A stretch of 64,000 nt of DNA. Origin: Mimachlamys varia (Eukaryota; Mollusca; Bivalvia; Pectinida; Pectinidae). Both the position numbers and the translations under genes were made by a program. Numbering within the stretch: position 1 is the stretch's first letter; the number at the start of each line of letters is the position of its first letter. The stretch lies in the NCBI GenBank assembly GCA_947623455.1, contig OX392529.1, forward strand, positions 56,439,186 through 56,503,185. The letters run 5' to 3'. The notes under the pieces are model-generated. The model made no database searches. It was not told the origin of the DNA and was given only the letters and a program-made list of their open reading frames with translations. Of this stretch, positions 33,184 through 45,400 are shown piece after piece.

Positions 33184-33352
33184 TTATTGGGGTAGACAGA
33201 TCACGCCAGCATCTTCATTGTGATCAGAGTCTGGCGCGGCGTTCCATGCAGAGGTTTTGCAATCTCTTAATTTGCTTTCAGTTCCATTGCAATGCACATC
33301 CTCTAACCATACAGGTCCTGTGCCCGGACCGAATGATTTCTTTTCCTTGAAG
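33184..33352 (-). CDS. SRCR exon, second half of last domain, stop
   Basis: Acceptor ACTTGTAG, phase 2 in. Encodes SFGPGTGPVWLEDVHCNGTE, SKLRDCKTSAW and EDAGVICLPQ, then TAA. Classic SRCR C-terminal half with VHC, RDC and VIC cysteines. Confidence 0.9.
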
Positions 33353-36300
33353 CTACAAGTTTAACATGAACAGATAGTAAGATGTTGATTGAAGATATTA
33401 CATCGGAAACATCAATTACAAATAATATGGTACAATTTCTTGATCAAACATGGAATTGACAAACTCGTCTGTGAAAATTAATGGAGACAGTTTGCGCAAT
33501 AGTATTCAAATACTGCAGAGGTGGTGGAAAAACACCCCCCCCCCCCCCCCACCTCAAACGACTGCCTGTAATAACAAAATGTTACATATATTGTGTACTC
33601 TTAAAGCTGGACTAGATTTGTAGTTTTATTTCAGTGATGAGTAAATGTGAGGAAATATGGTTCAATATCTTCGACTGACATTCGAATCACTGGATAGAGA
33701 CTCTATATCGATTTTTATGGTTTTCAATGTGTTCCCCAGCTAAGAATACGACTTTTTCAAAATTGCCAAAATCTCAGGAAAATGGCCAGGATATGACCAG
33801 TATGGTTTCTCGTCCAACGGGAAACGTTTGGGGCATGCTGGGAAAAAATCTATAGTGATTTCGAGCGCGAACCCAATTTTGTTTAAGCCTACTACCATAT
33901 AAAAGGGAGTTTCCCCTAAAGGCCTATCTCAAAAGTGTTGTTATCTCCATTGTTTGTAATATCATGGCTACATTGGGAAGTGTTTTTGAAACGAATTTGC
34001 GCCATGTAATTATGTCGTCATAATGGGAATGACGTCACCCGATTGTCACATGACGCCAAATCATTACTTAACTATTTCCCGAAAGTATATCAAGCATCAA
34101 CCATTTTAGCCCCTCAAGGGGAATAACAACACTTTTGGGAAATTCCTATACATATAATGCAACTCTGGCCAAGCCCCAGAAGTATTGAGAGAAATGTCTC
34201 TTTTAATTCCCGTGCACTGTTGCTTATTTATATATTTTATCATTGTTTTACATTTGAGGAGACATTACGGTATTTTCACTACTTGCATGTCAAATTGCAT
34301 AGAAGTTTCAATATTCTTACAAAATAACTTTTTGAAGTAGCAATGTAAGTAATATTAATATAGCCATCCCAAAAAATCATCAATAATATCTTTAAATCAC
34401 AAATATGCATGTCCATCCCGTAGATATTATTAATGACAATTTCCTGTCACATATTGATGATTAAACAGTTAATAATGATCCATTATGATTCCTCAAAAAA
34501 GACTATTGAGAAAATGTTATTTGCTAGCAAATATGTTAATCTAAAAATATAAATATGTATCAAACCTGGTAAAAACATCAAGCATTCTTTACTTAATATA
34601 ATGTTCAGCGAAGAAAAAAAACTGAAAATTTAACCATAAATGAATATTCTATTGCGTTTAATTTCTGTTTCAGATACATAAAATGAATTATAATAAGAGA
34701 AATCTGACAATTCGTGAAGATTAGGAAATAAACATAACATATGTTTATACTCACGTCATTCCGATTTCTCTACAAGCAACTATGTAGACATCTTGTAATA
34801 AGTATGAACCCTTTATAGTTCCGTAGCCTGTAGGACCGTATATTTCTATGCGACCCTCATTTAGTGAATCCGAGCCAACTAGTCTGATTGTACCACGAAT
34901 GCCTGTAAATTGAAATAATATACTACTATTGTCTGACCTTGGCCCAGCTGAATCGATGACTAGCGCAAATTTTGATTATCCTGTAACTTTAAAATGAAAC
35001 CATAGATTAAATTACAACGTCGTAGATATCAAATATCTAGAAATGGCAATTTACGTACGAAATTGCAGGATTATACCTTTCTTATTAACCGAATTATCAA
35101 TGTTTGAAAAATGTCGTTATAAAGTGATTACCTTTTGAACAACTGGATCCAGGGGTGAAAGATATGGAAATAGTCAAATTTGAAAATTCCAAGAGTATTT
35201 TTCTCTCATTTCAACAATCTGAATAAGCTTAAAAACAATGAAAATAGGTTTTGATGGGAACACGTTTTGAAAAGAACAACGTTTCCCTTGAGTTTTTGAC
35301 ATAAACGAAATTGGTAAGCGATAATAAGCATGGCCAATATTTGCAATCCATGTTTGCACAGAAACGATTAAGTTTAAACCATTGTAAAAAGTTTGACTTT
35401 CATAACGTCAAATAATTAAAGCGAGACCATGGTCAATGTACAACTAGTGTCACCTGACCATCAAAGGTCAAGTGACAATCACTGAGTTAAGATTACTCAC
35501 TCAGATGAAGAAGACCAAGTGATTTGGTTAAGATATACTGAGATATATATAAAGTTGCTTTGTTCTAGTTTAAGAAATGTACAAAACATTATGTCAAGAG
35601 ATCAACATATTTTGTTTATAATAATGGTCAATGAAGGTTAAGTCGAACTGATGCCAAATCATACAAGTGAAAATGAGGTAAATCTGGGTTAAATAAAACT
35701 GATGCCAAATCATACAAGTGAGAATGGGGTAAAACTTGGTTAAATAAAACTGATGTCAAATCATATAAGTGAGAATGAGGTAAATCTGGGTAAAATAAAA
35801 CTGATGCCAAGTCATACAAGTGAGAATGAGGTAAATCTGGGTTAAATCAAACTGATGTCAAATCATACAAGTGAGAATGGGGTAAATCTGGGTTAAATCG
35901 AACTGATGTCAAATCATACAAGTGCGAATGGGGTAAATCTGGGTTAAATTAAACTGATGTAAAATCATACAAGTGATAATTGGGTAAATCTGGGTTAAAT
36001 CAAACTGATGTCAAATCATACAAGTGAGAATGGGGTAAATCTGGGTTAAATCGAACTGATGTCAAATCATACAAGTGAGAATGGGGGAAATCTGGGTTAA
36101 ATCGAACTGATGTCAAATCATACAAGTGCGAATTGGGTAAATCTGGGTTAAATCGAACTGCATGATGCCAAATCATACAAGTGAGAATTGGGTACATCTG
36201 GGTTAAATCGAACTGATGCCGAATCTTACAAGTGAGAATGGGGTAAATCTGGGTTAAATAAATCTGATGCCAAATCATAAGTGTGATATTCAATATAGAA

Positions 36301-39300
36301 TATCGAAACGTCCAGAAAACAATAATCCGGCATTAAAATAGATTTAACTCGAGACCAAATACGAAACAGGAGAGATCCAAATGGAGACCCTTGTAAAAAA
36401 TAAGAGAATAGGACCAGGTGTTCCGGAACAGTAAGCGTCTTATGCTTCATTGGCGACACTCGCCATATAAATATTGGTCACATTCAAGTAAACATCAAGT
36501 CGTCGAAATGAGAACCGAGTCATCATTGTTAACAACCACAAGAAGTAAGCACACTAATGAGCATACTCAAAACACTGTTAACTAATAAGAGCGAGACTAT
36601 GTTTAATTTAAGTCAAATCTAACTGATGCCAGCTTTCTAACACGAGAATAAGGTAAATCAAAGTAAAACCTTATCGATGCCAAATCCCTTAAGCAAGATT
36701 GGGATAAATTTGAATTAAATCGACATGATGTCAAATTCCTAAGCGAGATCAGGATAAACTATAGGTAAAATCTGATACCAAATCCCTCAAGCGAGAATAA
36801 ATGTGTATCTTAGTTATTGCATATGTAATAAAATAGGATATCCCTTAACCCTTAACTTTAAGAGGTGAAAATTCGAAATTATCGGGGTCTTGAACCCTTT
36901 CTTCTCAGCCAATATAAATGCCTCTTACAAGCAAGATTAAATTATTTATGCATACCAATGTCTTGAAGGCACACCACATTTATTCCGTAGGCAAAATAGT
37001 CTTTTGAAGGAAACAACGTCTGTACGCCCCACCCTGCAAACGCGCATTCGTCAAGTCTGGTCTCAGTGCCATTGCATTCCACATCGCTCATCCAAACTGG
37101 TCCTAGGTCTGCTCCCCCGTAAAAACCACCAGGGGCTGATCTTCCAGCACTACAATGGATTTTTTGTACAAATTGATGAAGATGTTTTTAGCATTTTATA
37201 TTTAGTACAAAGTATTGGTACAGGTGTATTTGATTTTGTATTAAAAATATTTATTGTTTAGTTCTTAGAGATAATGGATGAGGCAACAGGTAAAACATAT
37301 CAGCGCCCTCTTCTGAAAGTAATGAACAGTTTAAACACAATTATACAGATAAAACATCAATGACATATATTATATACATGATGATAAGTATGGTATTACT
37401 AGTTTTAAATATTACGTATGAGCATAAAAGGAACTAGTTCCTTGCCGTTGTAAGGGAATCTTAAAATCATATTTTTAGTACTGAAGAAATGACTGGTTAA
37501 CTTGTAGAACTTAAGCATTCGCGTATACATTGTAATATTCAAAGGAAATGTTTTTCTCATGCCCCGCCAGCTTTAGCCATGCAGTCGGAGAATAACATGT
37601 GTGAGTGTGGATGTAGTAAAGTGGCACTTTAAACAATAACGTTTGAAGCAGGAACTACGTGTATATGTTACTTTCTCTCTCTTATTTCTAGGTCTGTAAT
37701 ACTGGCCTGTCTAGCGCAATACACTTATGATCGCTGTGGTTGTATTACACACCTACCCACGCAATACAGCCACGGCGTGACGTCACAATAGCGCAACAAT
37801 ATGACGTGACGTCACGAGTTCGGTAAAACCTGATGCCAATAAGAGAAAAATGGGGACGTGATGAAATTAAAACCTTCCACGATATTTTAATCGTATACAT
37901 AAGAAAGTTGAGATTATTTTCTCTGAGTAAACTACGTTTGCAAATATGTGGTATGATTAATCTCGCTGTATCATTTGTTTTCGACAAAAAAGCTCAAGGG
38001 AGAAGTTGGTATTTTCAAAATGGTGGCCAATCAAAAGTATTTACATGGTATTTGAGCTTATCCATTAAGTTGAAATGAGAAAAAAATACTCTTTCATGAC
38101 CAAAGGTGTAAGATAGGGAAAGTCCACCCTCGGTATTTTCAAATTTGGCAACTCCTCGGGTGGAATTTCCTTATGTTACACCCCTGGTCATGACATAGTC
38201 TTATAGTATACATCGCAGATATACACACGAACTAGAATGTGTACATGTAGTAAGCACCTGGTAAGGCAGATCCTGCGAATTCCTCAGATAGGTGTAGCCC
38301 ATGCTATATATATAGATATATTGGTACATAAGTACAGATACACTCTGTGAGTACAAACTCATGGTATACACGGAACAGGGTGACATAATCCCAACAGGTA
38401 AGTTCTCGCGCTGTCATACTGCGTCATCCATCGGTATGCAAGGAATGCGTGAGAGCTGATCTGATTGGTAGATAGAGTGAGTAGGTATGTGTGCGCACCC
38501 TAAACACCTGATAATACCCTACACGTCCATTCCCCAATATCATTCTGGACAGAGCATCTAGCTACATATCATCGATAGCTATATCATCGCCATACATTTG
38601 TCTATTCATCGTCAAGACTACCATCATCCCTGGTAAGACTATTTTAAATGTATAGTGTCGATCTGTATTTGTTCAATCGTAATTCACTTTGTCTATGTCT
38701 TTGTCTAGTGTTCATGTCTACTTTATTGTATATTGTAGGCCTTCTAATAAACCCTTATATCAACTATAGCAAAGGAGTTGTTGATTACTGAGAACCCTGC
38801 TGCAAATGGCGCCCAACGTGGTTTGAGGGCCAGGGATAGCGACATATATTGTCTGAGGGTCTGAGGAGATCATGGCGGATTTTTCCGGGAGGTAGTGTTA
38901 CCAGCTAATAACAGCTGTTTCGCATTTCCGGACCGGCTGGTTTCCGGACGATATTACTGCGATATTTGGTTATGGTGGACCTGATGTCCTGAAGAGCTGA
39001 TCAGCGATGAGATCGTGTCGGCCTTGAGTGTTTCTCTGAACTCATTTATATTGTTCCTGTTACTTTTGATAGACTGTGACTTTTTGTTGTATTTTTCTTT
39101 TTGTGAATGTTCCGTGTGCTGTGTAGACTGACGGGATTCCGAAGGCTGTGTTGAACATTGTTAAAAATATTTGAACTGTTATCGTGATTCATTCTATTTT
39201 CATTCATCTGTAAATTGTCTAATGTTTTGAAATTTATGTAACTTTGCAGTTCTGTTCAAACAATATTTGTTTTCTAGTCATAAATGTAAAATTCATACAA

Positions 39301-39403
39301 CACTGTGATATTCATATTTAAGTTAATTCAATTCTAAGTTAAACAGTCACCAGAATGTTTGTAGTTGATATTTAATTATTTTTCTTCAGTCATCTTACCA
39401 GGG

Positions 39404-39441
<38 letters not shown>

Positions 39442-42400
39442 CCAAACATGGCATGGTCCTTAATCTAATAGAAGCACCTTAGGTTTTCCCTTCACTCCCT
39501 GACCCTGAATATTATGTTGCACAAGGATGTAAGGTAAGCTCATTTTTCATCTTCATTTTGCGCTTGCGTTCATTCATTCTATATATTCATATAGGTAAGT
39601 TGTATGAGATACCAATACCTTTTCTATGTCTAATACCAATAGAATCGAGAAATTTTTGGATAGGCCCATGAGCGCACCCCCAAATTTAGTTAAAACCCCA
39701 TTACTATTGAGCAGCAGCAAAGGTGTGTATCTAAGGAGGCACACAGATTTATTATCAAAGTATAACTTCACAGTGAAGTTTCAATGTCAACCAGGTGGTG
39801 ATTTCAAGTTTGGTTACCACTGGTTAGTTAAGAACATTGATCAGGTTGTCAGAACCTATAACCAAGTACATTTATACATTTGGTTAGGCACATGTGACCT
39901 CACAAACAAGTCCAAATTTGGTTATATCACCTTAGCACAGAAATCTGATGCTGAATGTAGGGATTATGTGAAGGTCCATGTTGATAAGATCAACAGTTTT
40001 CTGTCAAAATACCCTTCTGTATCGGTGACATTTCTAGAAATACCTCCATACAGTATCAAACTTTGGAATCAATACAAGGTTCACAAGAGCCCAGAGGTAT
40101 TCGAAACAGAAGATGAAACTCTAGTAAACAGGATAAGCATCCTGAATGGTTACCTACAGTAGGTAAACCAAGCTGCTGGGGTTAGCTCAATTCGCTTTAA
40201 CTTGGATCTACTCAAGTATACCAGGGCCAAGCGCACGCCGTCTGTCTGTTTTACTTTGTTTAAGGACGGTATTCATCCCACCCCACTCTTAGCGAGGTGT
40301 TGGATGAAACGGTTGCTTGGAAAAAATTTTGAAGATTGTGCATAGGGTTGTCCTGTTTATATAGTGCCATTTCTTTAAATAACTATGGCAGGTAAGGAGG
40401 AACCAGTAGAACAACCTGAAGTGGTAGACCAGCCAGAGGTAAAAATGGGGGCCTTATCTGAGGCAGATTTAATTAAATCGCTCAATGCCCTGGGGAAGTA
40501 CGCTATTGTTGCCCTTGATGAGGATACCCAGGCTCGCAGGCCTAGGACTAGCTCAGTGATTGAGGGGAACACTTCTTTATATGAGTTCCCTAATCTTAAA
40601 TCACAAAACATCCCCAAGGTGCCTCAGTTCTCAGGTGAGTCCTTCAAAAATGATGTCGCCTATACGGATTGGCGTTACGAAATCCGTTGCTTACTACTGG
40701 ATTCGGACATCACTGATAGCACACTTGTGCAGGCCATACGCCGTTCGCTTCGTGGGGTTGCGAAGCAATCGCTCATTTCACTGGGGAGTAGAGCAACACC
40801 TCGGCAAATATTGTACCGACTCGACTCGTTGTTCGGGGAGGTCGCCACGCATGGCATGATCATGCAAGAGTTCTTTAACTCGGCACAAAAGCCTGAGGAG
40901 TCTGCAACTGTATTTGGTTGTAGACTTGAGTCTCTATTACAGACGGCCATAGATAATGGGTCTGTAGACAAAGCCTCCAGGAAGGACTTATTAAGGCATA
41001 AGTTCTGGACTTCACTATATAGTGACAATTTAAAAAGTCAAACACGTCATAAGTATGACAATATTACCTCGTTTGATACACTTCTACGAGAGATAAGAAT
41101 TGTAGAGAAAGAGCTTGACCTGTGCTCGAGTACAACTCAGAAGGGCCAGGACTCTACAAAGAGAAAGAAAGCTCAGAGCCAAAATGTAACTGCAGAGGTA
41201 GATCAGCAGCAGGCTACATCATTATCGGATGTATCAAAGGAGTTTGATGGGAAACTCAAGGCTCTAGAGACTAGGTTAACCTCTCAGATTGAGGACAAAT
41301 TTGAGAAGATTTTGGAGAAACTGGACTCTAAGTCTAGCCAGCCCAAATCCTTTCAAGGTCAAGGTCACAATCGAGGTCAAGGTCGTGGTCGAGGTAACCA
41401 CAGGGGTAAGCCCAACCACAACAAAACCAAGTCAACTGACGGCCCAAAAGAGTAACGGTCTCTGCGGTAGGCCAAGCAGAGGCCGGTGTACCTTCAACAG
41501 GCCAAGCCGATATTTTGGACAGACTTTTAGGAGTTTCAAATGAAGGTAAAGTTTGGATTGATGGTGTTCAGGTTAAAAGCTTGATAGACAGTGGTTCCAT
41601 GGTCTCTACCATATCAGAATCATTTTATAGGGGCCTACCAAGCAAACCTGAGCTTCATGATGTGTCTAAACTTGGGCTTGATGTTACTGTAGCCAATGGC
41701 TCAGCCCTTCAAATTAAAGGGTTCATAGAATGTGATGTCCAGTTGCCATTCCTGACAGACAGAGTCTTTAGTGTTTTAGTACTCGTAGTACCGGACACAG
41801 ATTACAATGAGTCGTGCCCATGTCTTATGGGTACCAATGTGATCAGACTAGTTAAAGACTCCATAGACAGTTTTTTTTTACCTCCCGAGTGGAAGGTTGC
41901 TGTGGATAGCATATCTTGTACATATGACGTCAAGTCTATGAACAGGAAACCACTTAAGGTTCAACCCTACCAATCCACAGTGATCAACGGCATGGTCAGA
42001 GGACTCGACCCCGATACCTCTAATATTATCACAGAAAACCGATCTGACCGCTCTGACCTGAGGTATACAGTTTGTCCACGGGTTCTCAAAGTAAACAATA
42101 ATGTAGTTAGTGTTAAAGTTCCTGTAAAAATTTGTAACCTTACGGCTAAAACCATTTATATACAACCCAGATCATTAGTTTGTTCTGTAAATCAAGTAAG
42201 GGTTGTTGACAACTTAGCTTCTAAGTTGCCCAGTACAACAGAATCAAAGTCTGTACCTGAAGACCTTGGTATTAACTTAAACACTGAGAACCTTAGTGAA
42301 GAACAACTGTATAGGGTACGTCAAGTATTAGGAAACTGGAAACAGGCATTTTCCACCGATCCATTCGATCTTGGATGCACGGACCTCATACAACATAAAA

Positions 42401-45400
42401 TCGAGTTACTCGATGAAAGGCCATTTAAACAGCCTTACAGGAAAATACCTCCTGCAATGTATGAAGAAGTCCGTCAGCACATAAAGGAAATGCTTGAAGC
42501 GGGTGTTATTAAAGAATCTAACAGTCCTTTTTCTTCGAATGTTGTGCTGGTTCGAAAGAAGGATGGTTCATTAAGATTCTGCATCGACTATCGGATGCTT
42601 AACTCGCGAACCAGGAAAGATGCGTATATGCTTCCTCGTTTCGACGACACTATAGATACTCTAATTGGCAGTTGCTATTTCTCGAAGCTAGATCTTCGAG
42701 CGGGTTACTGGCAGATAGAGGTCGCCGAGGAAGATCGCCATAAAACCGCTTTCTCTGTGGGGAACCTGGGGTTTTACGAAACTATTAGAATGGGTTTCGG
42801 CCTCACATGTGCTCCAGCTACCTTTCAGCGCATGATAGAGAAGTGCATGGGCGATATGCATCTCCGAGAATGCCTCATCTTTCTCGATGACATTCTTATA
42901 TTTTCCAGGACTTTTGACGAACACCTCACAAGGTTAGAGTCTGTTTTTTCCAGACTAGTACAACATGGCCTGAAACTTAAACCATCAAAGTGCGAACTAT
43001 TCAAAAGTTCTGTGACGTATCTCGGGCATGTCGTGTCTGAAACAGGCATAGCGACTGACCCAGAGAAGCTATCCGTAGTAAAGGATTGGCCACAACCAAA
43101 GAATGTAAAGGAGCTTCGTCAATGGCTTGGTTTTAGTGGTTATTATAGGCGCTTCATAAAGGATTTTTCCTCCATCGCCCAACCACTAAATAAACTTTTA
43201 CAAGGTCATGACCTTACCAAAAAGAGTAAGACTGCAAAGTCTAAATCTAAATCTAAGGTCAAGGAAAAGGCAGTATGGATTTGGGGTGAGCCTCAACAAA
43301 CCGCCTTTGACACCTTGAAAGAGAAGCTGATGAGTCCCCCAGTTCTTGCCTATGCTGATTATACTAAGCCCTTCATCCTGCACACAGACGCTAGCGGCCT
43401 TGGCCTTGGCGCAGTCCTATATCAGGAACAGGATGGAGCGGAAAGGGTAATCGCATATGCCAGTCGTGGTTTAAGACCTAGTGAGAGAAATTACCCAGCT
43501 CATAAGTTGGAGTTTTTGGCTCTACAGTGGGCCGTGACTGACAAATACCATGATTACCTCTATGGTAACACCTTCAAAGTCGTCACTGATAACAACCCGC
43601 TTACTTATGTACTGGGTAAGGCGAAACTCGATGCCACTGGGCATAGATGGGTTGCCGCTCTTGCAAACTATAACTTCACCCTGTCGTATCGCCCTGGGAA
43701 ACTTAATACCGATGCGGGTGTCCTCTCACGCATGTCGGTTGGTACTGAGGTTGTTAAGGCTGTATGTCAGTCTGCAGTTACTGTCGCTCCACTGGTGGAT
43801 TGTGTGTCGGGAGGATCCATGTCTCATTTGGCCGATGGGAACATGGATTCAGTCGATTCCTTTGCTTCAGTGGATTGGACGGTACAGCAACAGCAGGACC
43901 AAGACATTGCACGGGTTATTGACCTGTTGAGAACCGGTTTTCTTCCCAGGGGGAGAAGGCTAAGGGAGGAAACGGTATACGTCCAGAAGATGTTTCGTAC
44001 TTGGAACAAACTATGTTTACAAGACGGTATATTATATCGAACCGCTTCTCTAGACGGCCAAACGGTTAAACAGTTGGTGCTGCCAAAACAATATCACTCC
44101 CTCGCCCTTAAGGGTGTGCATGATGACACTGGTCATCAGGGGAAAGAAAAAACACTTTGGTTGGCAAAACAACGGTTTTACTGGCCAGGCCTCGAGAATG
44201 ATGTGAACCAGAAAGTTGAGACTTGTGGGCGTTGTATACGTAGAAAATCACCAGCTAAGCCTGTAGCTGAGCTGATTCCCATTACTTCCAGTCACCCTAT
44301 GGAGTTGGTCTGTATAGACTTTCTCACAGCTGATAGGTGCAAGGGTGGAATAGAGGATATTTTGGTTATCACCGATCACTTCACCAGGTATGCCCAAGCA
44401 ATACCCTGTCGTAACCAAACGGCACGGACAACTGCGAAAGCCTTATATGAGAACTTTATAGTTCACTATAGCTTTCCAGAGAGGCTACATAGCGATCAGG
44501 GCCGAAACTTTGAAAGCAAAGTTATCAAAGAACTTTGTAAACTGGCCAGTGTGAAAAAATCCAGAACTACTCCCTACCATCCAATGGGAAATGGGTCAGT
44601 AGAAAGGTTTAACCAAACCCTTCTCAGGATGTTAGCCACTCTAGATGAGGCTAAAAAGTCTGATTGGAAATCGTATATAGCTCCACTCGTCCAGGCCTAC
44701 AACGCAACCAAGAGTGATGCCACGGGGTACTCTCCCCATTATCTTATGTTTGGTAGGCATCCTCGGTTGTCAGTGGATGCGTTCTTGGGTACTGACCCTG
44801 GTCAACAGGGTGCGGTGGACCATACCTCCTATGTTGGCAAACTGCGGACTAGGATGGAGCATGCCTATAAAACCGCACATAATGAGGCTACTAAGAGGTC
44901 CGCACAAAACAAAAATCGGTATGACCGATCAGTAAGGAACTCTAAGCTGGAAATTGGAGACCGTGTTTTGATAAGGAATGTAGGTCTCAAGGGCAAACAC
45001 AAACTGACTAACAGGTGGGAACGGGAACCCTGTTTGGTGATAAACATCCCCAACAGTGAAATTCCTGTATATGAGGTGAAGTATGAATCGGGCAAAGGTT
45101 GTAACCGTACATTGCACCGTAACATGTTGCTTCCCTTTAATTCCATTCCGATGGAAGTTCCCCCTGACTTGCCAAATCGTGAGGTTCGGCCTGTGAAGTC
45201 GGCTCCTATTCCTAGGAGAGAGCCTGATCCAGCATTATCAGACTCGGAGTCTGACTCTGATTCTGAGTCTGATGCCTCCATTGTGAGACCAACGCATCCC
45301 AGGAAACTGCAGAGGCGACAAAGACCTCCTCCCATACAAATGCCTGAACTGGACCATTCCGATCACGTATCAGTAATGACGGAAAATGAGTTCGATCAGA

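Noticed and set aside
35628..36293. Repetitive - strand ORFs (SHLYDLTSV pattern)
   Set aside because: By-product of the 51-bp tandem repeat.
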